Below, piece by piece: positions 11,453 to 22,772 of a stretch of 64,000 bases of DNA (the first letter of the stretch is position 1; each line of letters begins with the position of its first letter). Under the pieces are notes generated by a model. That model searched no databases. It was not told where the DNA came from and was given only the letters and a program-made list of their open reading frames with translations. The DNA is from Lithospermum erythrorhizon. Its lineage: Eukaryota; Streptophyta; Magnoliopsida; Boraginales; Boraginaceae. The DNA is taken from the NCBI GenBank assembly GCA_019722365.1, contig JADFUC010000202.1:46685-110684 (forward strand). Direction: 5' to 3'. A program made the translations under genes and the position numbers.

Positions 11453-11985
11453 TTTTCCTCCAATTTTTTTTTTTTTGTGACTTGACCTAGGAGATATCAA
11501 TTGGGAGGGATTTGTTTTCGATGTATCTTATTTCAATAGCGCTTTTATAGTGAATAAGCTTATTATTTTATTTGAAATTTTTAGGCTCTATCTAATAATT
11601 ACTTATTTATTATAATTATCTTGGTAGCACTCTCTCTCTCGCAAAGCGCTTATCTAATTTTTAATTATTTGCAAGGATTTTCTATATAACACTTTTTACA
11701 ATAGCGCCTTTAACAATTAATAATTAATTATTTACAATAATTTTATTATTTTTACAATACGCTTTTAACAATAATTTTAATTATTTTAATATGTAATATT
11801 TGCAATAGCGCTTTCACAAAGTCAGTTTATGTAATGTAATTAATTATTTTACAATAATTTTCTTACGTAACACTTTTTGTTATAGCACTCTGATTAAGCG
11901 CTATTTGTTGTTCTCAAAAGACAGCGCTATTTGTTTTGGCGCCATCTAACCTATTTTTTCTTCTTTTTTTGTTTTGATTTTAAAT
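11453..11985. repeat. Second AGCGCT-motif array, probable CACTA subterminal region
   Basis: Motifs of the form ATAGCGCTTTT, AAGCGCTTAT, ATAACACTTTT and AAGCGCTATTTG recur roughly every 30-50 bases from 11,535 to 11,955, ending in ggcgccatctaac. This is the same word family as 8,230-8,640. If the two arrays are the ends of one element, it would span about 3.8 kb and enclose the LINE fragment and microsatellite. A TAGTG-type right terminus is not preserved. Confidence 0.42.
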
Positions 11986-12829
11986 TGTTGGAATTGGTAT
12001 GCACTATGGGGCGTACCATCTTAGAAGTTTACATGAAAAGCTTTCTTATTTAAGCAATCGTTATTTAAGTACCGTTAAGCTAAAATCTATAATAGTGAGT
12101 GGAACTCCACGATGTTTTGTCTTGCAATTTCCAGCCTCTATCATCATGATCAGGTTGTATGCCTTTGCAAAGATAGAAGGAATAATTTGACCATTATTTG
12201 ATTTTCGTATAGGATAAACAAATAGAAGGATTGGGCCGATGAGAATTTTTGTTTGAATAGTTTACTCCATAGATGAATGTTGCATTTCTTCTAGCCACCA
12301 ATTATTGAGGCTGAATGTGCTTCTGCTGAAGTTGATCTCGTTCCTAAACGTCAGATACCTTAAAGAGGTCTACAAGAAACAAGAAATTATTCTTACTAAA
12401 TTCTTGTGTCTTCCAGGGTTGAGAAAGCCAAGAGAAAAGGTCAGAGGAAATCAAAATCAAGTTATTGTGATCATACTCACTCAATGAGAATGTTGAAGAA
12501 ATGGCTCATTTCTAGAGAAGAGAATGTGGGCCATATTTTATAAAGAAAAGGACGAGAATAGAAGAGATGAAAATTATCCTCTCTTGGTTCCTTGTTGGTC
12601 ACAAAAACAACATTTAAATTGGATTGATTTTTTTTAGTTTTAAAAGCTATATTGGTTGCAAAGAGGTAGCCGATTGAGGAGTAATTTCAAATGAAAACTT
12701 TAATTTTATGGGTAAAGGTACTCTGCAAATTCTTCTTAAGTTTGAGCTTCAGAATTTTGTAATAACTATTTGGTTTATGAATAGAAGGAGAAATAGAGTT
12801 GTCAAGTTTATTATAGATATGGTTGAGTA
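11986..12829. other. AT-rich region, no recognised gene
   Basis: Open frames of about 60 codons exist at 11,999-12,190 and 12,305-12,487, with no domain I recognise. It may be the eroded far 3' end of the minus-strand LINE that begins at 19,015, but I see no motif that proves this. Confidence 0.4.
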
Positions 12830-13204
12830 GTATTATTTAAAGTTGGGAGATCATTTGTGTTTGAAGAAGATTTAATATAAGATGTAATTGACTATAAAAA
12901 AGGAAAGATGATGAAGAAGTCCTATGTTCCAATTATATGAGGCGTCGATTAGGTGAGACACTAGGTCGGGTTGTGATGGAAAAATATTTTTGAAAACAGA
13001 TAAATTTGGATATTTGGTATATTAAACCACTTATCAAACCACATATTGATTTGGAACAAATCACAAACTATTTCTCCAAATAATATGAGATTGAATAGAT
13101 GAGAAATCATTAGCCATGTGAATGGTTATTCTGATCATTGAGCTAGTGAATGTTATGTTTTTAGGATAATGTTTGATTTTTTAAATAGGAATCTGTAGTT
13201 TATT
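12830..13204 (-). pseudogene. LINE ORF2 C-terminal segment
   Basis: The minus-strand reading gives MWFDKWF and then HLIDASYNWNIGLLHHL. This matches the W(Y/F)DxW...VSDLI...WNxxLLxxLF block between the RT thumb and the zf-RVT domain in plant L1 ORF2. It directly continues the RT text seen above the SINE, so it belongs to the same element. It is broken by several stops. Confidence 0.55.
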
Positions 13205-13390
13205 TTTGAGCGCATACCTGGGATAAACTTCTACCGACGCAATAAATTCCCGCAAACCAGCTAATCAAGTAAATCACACCAGGCAGCTCCACGCGGTGAG
13301 TGGCTCGACCAAAAAAAGTAGGTGAAATCAAACTCACGGACCTCACAATCACAAAGTTTCACCTATTCCACCACTCAATTCATCCTATGG
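13205..13390 (-). mobile_element. tRNA-derived SINE inserted in the LINE
   Basis: On the minus strand the text runs gagtggtggaatagg, tttgtgattgtgaggtcc, gagtttgatttcacc (B-box-like, compare GGTTCGATTCC), then ctcaccgcgtgg, tgatttac and ends near gtatgcgctc. This order resembles tRNA-headed plant SINEs: box A, box B, then a body with TGxGGTTTACC-like text. LINE coding text resumes on both sides. I could not define a clean target duplication. Confidence 0.55.
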
Positions 13391-13399
13391 GTGATAATA

Positions 13400-13824
13400 T
13401 TTTCATTTTAAAATTATAGTTGTAGGTGTGTTCATATTATAAAAAAGAGAGCAAGCATGCTTGACCAGTAGAGAAAGATTTAAATTCGAGAGACTTTTAA
13501 AATCTAATGCCCCTAAACTTTTGTTTAGTTGAAGAAATGGCGTTAATCCAGCAAATTTTATTATTACCAGAGGAATTACATAGAAATTTAGCTAAAATAG
13601 GTTCAATTTTTTTAATGGCATTGATAGGAAATTTGTAGACTCAGATAGAATAAATGAGAATACCAGTAAGAACTGTCTTGATAAGGTTGATTTTACCATC
13701 TTGATTAAGAAACTTATTATTCCAAGGAAGGATTCTATTATTAATTGTAAATCCCCGTTCCGAAACACCAGATTGTTGTTTTATTAGATTTGATAGGATT
13801 CATCTTACAAACCACCAAAGCGCT
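13400..13824 (-). pseudogene. LINE ORF2 reverse transcriptase, distal part
   Basis: The minus-strand reading gives FLNQDGKINLIKTVLTGILI, KKIEPILAKFL, then after frame changes AISSTKQKFRGIRF and LEFKSFSTGQACL. These match the L1 RT distal blocks FLNQAGRxTLIxSVLxxIPxYxM, IxKIExIxxxFLW and GGLGxRDLxxFNxALLAKQxWRL. The block is contiguous with the catalytic part above 14,384 once the intervening insertion is ignored. Confidence 0.7.
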
Positions 13825-14384
13825 CTTTTCCAAAGATTTTTCGTTTTAACTCACGTGCCTACCAAGAAACTTCGAAATGGTCACCCATTCCGCACTGTCA
13901 GGCCAAGATGCTTACTACATCAAGTTCTTACGGCATTTAACTTCCAAAAAATACATCTTCATTGTATTTAAAGAAGCATTAAATCAAATCTTATCAAATC
14001 AATCACATCATCCACTCTAGGTCAGCAGACATAATCTCCCCACTTAAATATTCAACGCCCTCGCTGAGTCACATCATCCAAGCACTGCACTACTCGCGCT
14101 GGTGATCGTAGATGGTTCCTTTACGCTTCAACAGTGGCTCATGTCATCGACGAATACTTTGTTCCGCATAACTTAGTTTTCATGCCCGACGGTTTCTACT
14201 CGGATACTTTTGTAATGTTCCGCTCGAGCACCGGGTCGCTGCATTATATTTGGTCGAAACTTAATGGGCCCATCCCATAATTATCTCAGGCCAAACACGC
14301 TTAACACGGAAGTTTTATAGCATTTAACTCTCCGGTGTTAAGATACATCTGACGACATGAAGAAGCACTCACCAAATTATATCA
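13825..14384. mobile_element. Repeat inserted into the LINE RT domain
   Basis: This is about 560 bases of GC-richer, non-LINE DNA lying between two RT blocks that read on from each other. It is bordered on the left by tagatttgata and on the right by tatcaaatcta, which are inverted relative to one another. The right end (acatctgacgacatga ... atatcaaatct) resembles 30,440-30,500 (gtattttgatgatatga ... atatcaaatct), so both belong to one repeat family. No coding content and no direct target duplication were found. A solo LTR is one possibility. Confidence 0.5.
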
Positions 14385-15480
14385 AATCTATCATATGGCT
14401 ATTCTGGGGTCGTGGTATTACATTAATTTTATCAATAATATTATTGTAAATAGATTTTTTATTGGTGACAATGTCTAAATGGATACCAAGGTACTTACCT
14501 AAAGAAGAAGATTCAGAGATTCGAAAAGTAGAAAAACCTATGTACTTTGTATGAGAATGAATAATGTGGATCAAAACATTTTGATTTTTAAAGTTAATAC
14601 ATTGGCCAGAAAGTGAACAATATGTTTTGATAATAGAATGTAAATTAGAAATAGTTTTAGAATCAAGGTGAAGAAAGAAAAACTATCATCTGCAAAGAAT
14701 AAATGAAAAATTTTAGGGCTATTTCTCAAAACTGCTACGCCTTTAATAAATTTAGAATTTTGAGCAGAAATAAGAGCTGAAGACAAGGCCTTAGAACATA
14801 TGACAAAGAGATTTAAAGAGAGAGGATCTCTTTGTCTAAGACCACAAGTTGATTTAAATGGTTTAGTGACATTACTGCTCGTTTAGAAATGTAATATTAT
14901 ACTAACACATTCTTTAATAACCTTGATCCAGCTTTTAAATAACAATTTATAAGTCTAAGAATTTTGGAAGAGAGCACCAATTGATCCTGCCAAAGGCCTT
15001 TGCTTATATCAATTTTCAAAGAAGGGTGTCCATTTTTCTTGCATTTTGAAGTTTGATGGCGGCGACGAAGAATAAGATTGTTCTCAATTTTTCTATCGTA
15101 GATAAAACCATTTCATAAGTGTGCACAAATAATAGAATAACGAAAAAGTTTTAAATAATTAACTAAAATTTTAGTTGTAACTTTGTAATTAGTATTACAG
15201 AGACTGATAGGTTTGTAGTCAAAAATCTTTGAAGGGTTATTAACTTTAGGTATAAGAGTAATAAAATTATTATTAGAATCTTTAAGAAGAAATCCACTAT
15301 TTAGAAATCCTAAAATAGCATTTGAGAAATCAGTACACAAAATATCCCAATTATCCTAATAAAAATTAGCTGGAAAACCATTAGGTCCTGGTGATTTAGG
15401 TGGACACATTTGGAAAATAGCATGTTTGACTTCCCAATTTAAAAAAGGTTTAGATAATTCATTGTGTTAAAAGGAGTTGA
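14385..15480 (-). pseudogene. LINE ORF2 reverse transcriptase, catalytic part
   Basis: The minus strand reads SPGPNGFPANFY (15,350-15,410), FITLIPKVNNP and DYKPISLCNTNYKV (15,190-15,280), GLRQRDPLS (about 14,830-14,860), ALISAQNSKFIKGVAV and FFADDS (FADD at 14,685-14,696). These are the canonical L1 RT blocks SPGPDGF, LIPKxxNPxxxxDYRPISLCN, GLRQGDPLS and FADD. The RT would perform target-primed reverse transcription. The catalytic Asp pair is retained, but stops and frameshifts between blocks make it non-functional. The block around 14,377-14,574 gives KYLGIHLD, the usual YLGxxLG motif. Confidence 0.85.
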
Positions 15481-15889
15481 AACGTTTATTAATTTTGAAG
15501 TAGTCCAAAGAGGAGATATAGACGAGGAAATGGTAGCAGAAGGATTAAAAAGATTAATAAAATAACCTCTACAATTATTTTGGATATCCAAATGAGAAGT
15601 TAAAAGTTTATTTTGGTCATCAAAAGGTTGAAGAATGGAATTAATTCTAACTGAGTGCTTAAGATAAGCATGAAAGAATTTGGAATTAATATCACCTTCT
15701 TTAGCTCAAAAGACTTTTGATCTTTGTATACAATACTCCTCTTCAGTTTTCAGAAGTAGATCTAATTGAAAATTCAGAGAATAATCTACCGAACTGTTCT
15801 GACCAATATGAGGTTGATTTTGAAGATTAGAGAGCTTAGATTGGATGTTTTTAATTCTGTTAAAAATATTACCTGTATGATTTCTATTC

Positions 15890-16745
15890 CATTCTTTAAT
15901 TTCTTTTTAAGAAAATTTAAGCTTATTATTAAAAGATAACGTATAAGATCCATTATAATTATTGTTAATATTCCAGAAATTGTTTAAGATTATTCTGAAA
16001 TCAGGACAAGAAGAGATGAAATTCTCATGTTTAAAGGGTTTTGAAGAAGAGAAAGTACTTGATTTTGTAGAGACAATAATAGGTTCATGGTCAGACCTCT
16101 GAATCGGCAAAACGTTTGTAGAGCAATTAGGAAAAATAGAGAACCAGTCGAGATTATCAACTGATATATCTAATATTTCATTGATTTTAATAGAATTGCA
16201 AAATCCAAACCAGTTATAGAACTTACCAAATTATGGAAGATCAGAGAGACAAAAATCAGAAACAAAATCAAGCAGAACAGTACCACCTCTGACAGCTGTA
16301 GTTGAGCTAGGATACTTATCATGAAAAAATATAATTTGATTAAAATCAAAAAATTCAATCAAAACATTGTCAATATAAGACCAGGTCTTAACCCTAAGAT
16401 GTAATTTAGGATTCTCAAAAATACAAACTAAAAACCAAGGCAAAACAGATTCAGTAGTAACCTCAAAGATCATAAGATTTTTACACAAATACACAATTTT
16501 GTGATATATATTAGAAGCAAAGCTAATCTGGAGACGTCCCCTATCCCACATAATCGATACCATACATTAAAGGTAATTAACACAAGTTAATTGAGACTCA
16601 GAAGTAAATTTACTATGTAAAGTTTCAGTTAAGTAACATATATCAGGGTGATGAGTTTTAATGAAGATTAAGTAATAATTTGATTGTCGAGGATTGTCCA
16701 ATGCCTTGACAGTTCCAAGTGATGAGATTAAGAGTTATTTTGGGG
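15890..16745 (-). pseudogene. LINE ORF2 apurinic-type endonuclease remnant
   Basis: The domain nicks target DNA. The minus strand begins LITWNCQGIGQSSTIK (16,685-16,740), the conserved (I)xxWNCRGLGxxxTV opening, continues with DICYLTET-like text, and ends with RSDHEPIIVS (about 16,065-16,110), the SDHxPI catalytic block. Between them, 16,231-16,563 is open for 110 codons and gives PWFLVCIFENP and VLIEFFDFNQIIFFHDKY, equivalent to the GDFN-region block. The Asp/Asn/His motifs are partly visible and the reading frame is broken. Confidence 0.8.
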
Positions 16746-17399
16746 TTGTTGGAACAACCACAAAAATGCTTTTAAAAGAACAAAAAGTAGAGAAGACACA
16801 AGAATAATAGAAATTATGATTATTGAATTTATAAGTATAAATGGGAGTAGATGGATTACCAGTTCTTTGGAGACCCGCAACTAGAAGTTCTATTTGATGT
16901 AGCTCTTCTACTATAGTTTGTGTCACATTCACTTTTTTCTTCTAGAGTTTAAATTTTTTCCTAAATAGTCCAGACCATTTAGCAAATCAGTCTTCTTACT
17001 CCCAATCCATTTTGCATTTTCCATTGTGATTGCAATTGAAGTTCCTCATCATTGCCTGCTCTTCCCAACCATGTTCACTGAAACGTCTATTCCTTTTGAG
17101 ATATAAATGTTAAGCCAGAGATAACCCAAAATACTTATCTTTATCCATAATATCCTAAGAGAAGTTGTCGAATATCTTGAAAGTAAATGATGGAAAAGAT
17201 GATGGTAGAAAAATAAAGACTTAACCAACTGTAGTAATAGTCTCCTTCCTTGTAGCTGAACCATTGGGTGTTGAAAAATAATAATCATATTTTCAAAGGA
17301 TAATACTGTTGGAGATAGTAAATATTATTGGATGGTTGCAGTTAGGTTGATTGTGAGAAAGAGCTTTCATCTGATCCAAATGATTTTAGTGAATCTGAA

Positions 17400-19015
17400 T
17401 CATAAGAGTTTCAAATATTGTCTTCAATTTCTTCTGATGGAAACCCTGCAATTGTGTGTAGTCGTTGAATCATAATTTGAGCTTCTTCTGTACCCAGATT
17501 TGGGTATTTGTCAATCTGATCATGTATAGTGCCTGCCAAAGCTATCAATTCATTGCTTATAATCTGACGAATACCTGACATATCAATTTTTTGATGTACT
17601 TGTGTTAGAGCTTCATCCTCCTCAAAGGAGGCTTGCATGAAAAAGTTGATATGAATATATAATATTTGTTCCAATGTGTGAGAGTTGATATTAACATTTG
17701 TTGACAATGTTTCAATCCATCGATAATTTGGTTCATCTAACCACTGACTAATTTTTGTAAATGATAACTCGTCATTATCTATCGATTCATCATCATTCTC
17801 ACTTAGTAGTTCAAGAAATGTCACCGTATCAAAATAAAAGTTCGTTGTAGCAACTGGTGGTGGGGGAAGCACCATAAGTGGTACAGATTCCTCTACATAA
17901 GGAGCAATAGCAAGTACGTTATCACTTTCCTCCTTTCCTGCTTTCTTTCAATAGGATTTTCTATAGTATTTCTTATAGCATTGCGGAGTATTTTAACTGA
18001 TAGGACTGTCCACAATATAATTTGTATCTTCTTCATCCGAATCTTTATCAATCTCTTGATTGACTATTAGAGCTTGTGACCCAGATGGTGGCGGTGGGTT
18101 GTCATCTTCATTTGAAGAGGAGAGTGTTTCAGTGTCTTCCGAGTCATCTTCTAAATTGTCACTGACTTCTTGCTCTTCTTCCTCTTCATCCTCGTTTCCT
18201 CCTTCATCTAATTCCTCCACGAAGATTTCTGATTCATTTTTCTTGATTGATTCCCAACTGTCCTTAAAGGTCCTTCATTGGTTCATCATTATTAATTTCG
18301 TTAACCACTAGAACATTATTCCTAAAATAGTTTGTATTAGGAAAAGTCCTAATATGATGACCACAAAGTGGGATTTCATAGTGTACGTGGAGCTCCTAAA
18401 ATAACTCTCTTTGAGTATTGATTAATCTCTTTGAGATAAGCTCAGGCGCTCTTTGATCGGTAAGCCAACACTACACATTATTGTGCTCAATTCTACCACA
18501 CTTATAACAAACTCTGAATAATTTCTCATATTTAAAGTATACCCATATTGTTGTCTATCGTCATAGAATGCACGGAACAGCTGGTACATTTAATGGCATT
18601 AACATACTTGCGATATATATTCCCTTATGAAACCTCGCCGAGATTACCATCTATACCGGTTTTAAGGTTAAGTAGCCGAATTTTTGAATATTGCAGGTTC
18701 AAAGTGATAGAAGGAATACACCATGAATCTAAAGCCATATCCCTATTTCATTAACTCTAAATGTCTGAAAAACAAGATTTGGGGTCCAAAAATCCAGTAC
18801 TAGAAGAGCTCCAGTGACATTGAGTGGACTATTTTCTTTGACAAAATCCATATCACTTTGCATTTGAAAGTGGAAGAGAGCCAAACACCCTTGTTTTGTA
18901 ACATACACATGACCTCTCAAATTCTATTCAAACTCTACATATCCTTGTGCCAAATCTTGTGAGATAGAAGCCTCTGAATCTTAAAAATAACCCACTAGAC
19001 AAGTTGCAAGATATT
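17400..19015 (-). pseudogene. LINE ORF1 remnant (DUF4283-like N-terminus, acidic C-terminus)
   Basis: ORF1 proteins bind element RNA. On the minus strand 18,729-18,920 is open for 63 codons and includes ALFHFQMQSDMDFVKE, ALLVLDFWTPNLVFQTFRVN and EIGIWL. This matches the DUF4283/zf-CCHC_4 ORF1 signature (FxFxxxxDxxxVLxxGPWxxxxxLLVLxxWxPN...VWVRIHGLP). Downstream comes an acidic stretch at 17,993-18,220, rich in Asp/Glu/Ser, with PPPPSGSQ. After it a 154-codon open frame at 17,411-17,875 (starts MVLPPPPVATTNFYF) shows no recognised domain and is probably the ORF1 tail. A zinc knuckle is not clear. The frame breaks mean it is not translatable as one protein. Confidence 0.65.
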
Positions 19016-20043
19016 CTGCATTCGCTACTGAAAACGGGCGCATGGTGTCGGAAATTCTGAGCACCGTAGTGTCGGTTTTTTAAGGCGTTTAAATTTTTAT
19101 TTGGGCCTTTTGATGTCGATTAATGGCGTCGGGTAGTGTCGATAAATTGTTAATTAAAAAATCAAAAATTAATTGTTTTGCTCTGGAGCCACCCAGGCCA
19201 AGCGAGATAGTGATATATATAAAAAAATCAAATTTTTTAGTCCATCGAAACCAACCCCCAACCTACCCATCCCTTTGCCCCGGTCAACTTTGTCGCGTTG
19301 TATGCTTGCCATCGCCATGGCCGCGCCGCGCCGGAAAGTGCAGAACTTTCCTTTTTCGTTTTTTCGTTTTAATTTTTTTAATTATTTATTTTTTTATAAT
19401 TACTTGTATTTTTTAGTGGGAATTGATAATATATGTTTAATAAAGTTGGTGGGAATTGATAATATATGTTTTTAACCTTAAAGATGAATTGGGAATTGTG
19501 TATATTTTTATTAGGAATTGATAATATAATTAATACAAGTTGAATTAGAAATTAGATATTTGGATTTATTCGGTTTAATTTGTTTTTCATTGAATTGAAT
19601 TGAATTAAATGTACGGTTTGTCAATTTGAGGTTTTGATTCTAATATCTATTTTTGATTTAGGAGTTTTTATTAGGGACACTTAGGATTTTCAATTTTGGG
19701 ATTTAATTAGAGTTTCAATTAGGGTTTTAGCTTTGCTTTTAATTTAGGAGTTTGATTAAGGGATTCAAGATAATTTTAATTTTGCATTAGGGTTTTTTTT
19801 TTAATTAGAGTTTACAATTAGGGTTTACAATTAGTATAATTCAATTAGGGTAATTCAATTTTTAATTTTTAATTGGCAATTTTTCAATATTGAATTAGGG
19901 TTTTCTGTTGTCAAATTTCAATTAGTAATGTTCAATTGTGCATTAGGGTTTCAATTGTCTATATGAATTTTCAATTTTGATATTGTTCTCTATTGTTGTA
20001 AATTTGTAATAAACTAATAATTTTATGTAAATGTTGTTTTAGA
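19016..20043. other. CACTA-like terminus, GC island and telo-box-rich leader
   Basis: At 19,023 cgctactgaaaac begins text with GTGTCGG/GCGTCGG-type words at about 19,043, 19,069, 19,109, 19,124 and 19,134, which looks like a CACTA terminus with subterminal repeats. A short GC-rich patch (19,260-19,345) follows. From 19,680 to 19,960 the sequence is built of AATTAGGGTTT-like units, with TTAGGGTTT (reverse of the plant telo-box AAACCCTAA) near 19,719, 19,787, 19,818, 19,894 and 19,942. It precedes the hAT pseudogene and may be its promoter or first intron. No coding frame. Confidence 0.35.
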
Positions 20044-22772
20044 TATGTCTTGTCGAGGTCATCTGTCTCACCAATCTTTCCATGGATAAATATAATGATG
20101 ATGAAGCTGTTGAGGGAAATAGAGATTAAAGGTTGTTGGATCTTAATACTTGATCGCTTGTTGATGCGTCGGCCTTGTGCGATGAATCCACGAGACTTTG
20201 ATGTCCTCTGACCCGGTAATGCTGGCATGGAAGGTGCAGCGTCCGAGAAAAAATCCATTGTCGAGATGGATCTTATTGTGTTGTCGAGATGGTACAAAAA
20301 TTAAATATAAATGGTGTGGAAATTTGTACCTTTTATGATTTGAAGCCATCATAGTACTTGATGCGAAAAAATACTTGAAACTACTCGAGAAAGAAGTTGA
20401 GTTTAGATAATGGTAAGAAAACACGCCCATGATCTACTCTTGTCTTGTTGATCTGTTTGATGCTAGTACTCTGGCTTGGTTGCATGGAAATACGATCAAC
20501 GTAAGGTCGGAGAGATTCTTTGCTCGTATGATTGTGAAATCATGAATCTTCCCCTTTTATGATGGAAGAGTTATAATCTTAATAAGTTTCTTGAAATATA
20601 CCGCCCAGTGTAAGAGGATAACTAGACACACTATCAAGAAGGATTGTGAGAATTTTTATGATGAAGAGAAAATTAAGATGAAAAAAACTATGTCTTTAGT
20701 GTATAGGATTAGTTTGACATTTGTCGTGATAGTGCAGTGAGCAAAATTGGGTATGGTGCATCATTCATTGATTCTAAATGGCAACTTAACAAGAGAGTTC
20801 TAGCATTTACTAATGTACCTCCCCTACGTGCAGGGGAGAGTTATTCTTTAGAAATTGTTAAAAGAATGCATGGATGATTGACATATTAGAGAAAAAGTAG
20901 TATCCATTTTTGTGGATAATAGCCATACGATGATAATTGTATTTAGATTGAAGGTGATTTTAGTAATAGATTGAACCTACCTCTTAAGAGGCAGAAGCTG
21001 TTCTATGAGATATACTTGCCTGAACTTAAGATGGACTTGATATAATCAAACTTGTGGTGGATAAGGTTAAAAATGGTGTGAGGTATTAATTGAATTCTAA
21101 GGCTAGATGCACAACATTTAGAAAGATAGTGACTAAGTTACAACTTGAGGGGACGATGCTAGTATTGGATACCAAAACTAGATGGAATTTCACCTTGTTC
21201 ATGTTGTCCACTACTTACTTATCACAATACATCTAAACTGGAGTATGCGAGAAGAAAATGGTGCGTTAGCACTCACTGATCCTCTTCATTGAAATATCAT
21301 TTATGATATATGCAAGTTTTTGATATTTTACGATATTCACGGGAGTATTGAAGTAGTATACTTCCCTACTTTGTGAAGACTTGTTTCTAAATTTGAGCTT
21401 TATAGAGTTAAAGATCTTTATTGGATCATCGATATGAAGTCACTTAATGCACACTTAGTAATGCTTTGCGATGGAAATGAAAGCTTCATCTGGCAAATAT
21501 TGGTCCTGAAATAATTTCTTGATCTCTATTGGGGCTATGCTTGATCCAAGGTACCTTAATCCTATTATGCTATTACTAATGATGACTTACAATTCTGAGT
21601 TTGTTCTGTGTTGTCTGTTGTGATATTATGAGATTATTGGTTGCCTTTTATGCATTTATTTGCTTAATATGGAGTTACTAGTCTATTTGTGTATTATGAG
21701 TTGCACACAGTACGTAGTGTTGCCTATTATGTTATTGCCTATATATGTTGCCATTTCCATGTTCTTTGCCTATTCTACATTTCAGTTGTAGACTTACATT
21801 GTGTTGCCTATTATGTTGGTTCTTAATATGCATTTATGGTAAGTACGTCTTCGATGATATTAACTTATCTTTATTACGAGTTATTTATGTTGCCATTTGC
21901 ATCTTCTATTCCTATTATGCATCTACTTTAAGTTTGATGTCGGTGTCGTGGTGCGAGGGGTTGTTGTCTTCTGATGCTACCTATTTTTGTTGTTGCCTGT
22001 GCATTTATGGTAAATAAAATACCAATAATGACATACTATTTTGAGGTTAATCTGTTGCCATTTATTTTAGGTATAAAATGATTTTTATTACATGGGATAA
22101 TCCATTCTATTATCCAACTGGTGATAAAGCAAAAATGTATCAAGCGGAATTGTCGAACAAGTTATCCTCCTTGTTTAAGCTCTAGGAGCATTCCTGCATC
22201 TCGATACTAAAGTTCCCGAACCTGTCAACAAGAAACTCGCCGAGTTCGAGGGGTTGGGAAAGAGAACTTTTGAAATGTTCCTAGAAAGTGTTGACGGAAT
22301 TGATAAGACTAAATCGGATCTTGAGTATTATCTGGAAAAAGTTCCAATGAAATGTGTTGGGGATTAAGTTTGATGTATTGACTTGGTGGATTGCTAATGA
22401 AGCCAAAGATCTTATTCTTTCTAGAATGGCAAAGGATATTCTCTCTATTCTGGTTACAACTGTTGCTTCGGTCGAATTTTAGTGCGGGCAAGAGAGTAAT
22501 TGATCCTAAAAGAGCATCCATGAAAACGGCAATGGCTGAGATCCTTCTTTGTGGAAGAGAGATGTGGACTTAGAAGGCCCGCGGACAAAGCATTGTAAGT
22601 TCAACATTATTTCTTAATGTATTTTATTATGTGTGTTTTGATTTTCTAATTGATTGAGTACTTATTTAAGTTCTATTTTCTTCTTTCGTAGCTTGAAGAA
22701 CAAGTGGATGAACCTTTGCAATATCATTTTAATTTGGTGAACAAGTGGCAAATCGCCTTGACCACTTGATAA
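20044..22772 (+). pseudogene. hAT transposase (RICESLEEPER/BED type), degenerate, spliced
   Basis: The transposase would excise and reinsert hAT DNA. Starting near an ATG at 20,044, motifs in mixed frames appear in family order. A BED-finger-like segment lies at 20,250-20,350 (LIVLS...KWCGK-like text, broken). Next come SKIGYGASFIDSKWQLNKRV and FTNVPPLRAGESYSLEIVK (20,735-20,860), then VSIFVDNSHT (20,900-20,935), then VLDTKTRWNF (about 21,165-21,195). LISIGAMLDPRYLNPIMLL (21,510-21,575) follows. After an intron there are GDKAKMYQAELSNKLSSLF (22,120-22,180), KFDVLTWWIANEAKDLILSR and DILSILVTTVASVEF (22,370-22,480, hAT dimerisation domain), then VIDPKRASM. A last exon starts at 22,692 after an AG (LEEQVDEP). 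Several stops make it dead. Confidence 0.82.
21590..22070 (+). other. Intron in hAT pseudogene, with GCCTATTATG-like repeats
   Basis: This lies between two transposase coding blocks and ends in a polypyrimidine run and AG at 22,069-22,070 (tttattttag). It contains several imperfect copies of gttgcctattatg and of gcatttatggtaa. The donor site could not be fixed exactly. Confidence 0.5.

Larger units (their letters stand above)
12830..19015 (-). mobile_element. L1-type LINE, degenerate, with nested insertions
   Basis: Read on the minus strand, the order is ORF1 (DUF4283-like, acidic tail), ORF2 endonuclease, ORF2 reverse transcriptase, then the ORF2 C-terminal part, as in plant L1 elements. 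It is interrupted by a SINE (13,205-13,390) and by a repeat of about 560 bp (13,825-14,384). The LINE text continues on the far side of both, which shows they are later insertions. The 5' end is lost at about 19,015, where different DNA begins. All frames are broken. Confidence 0.8.

Noticed and set aside
11289..11480. Tyr-rich open frame
   Set aside because: It is a translation of the TTA microsatellite and flanking T-rich DNA.
18060..18311. Ser-rich plus-strand open frame
   Set aside because: It is the complement of the acidic Glu/Asp tail of LINE ORF1 on the minus strand.
19680..19960. Interstitial telomere
   Set aside because: TTAGGG words are spaced and degenerate within AATTAGGG text and not tandem TTTAGGG arrays.
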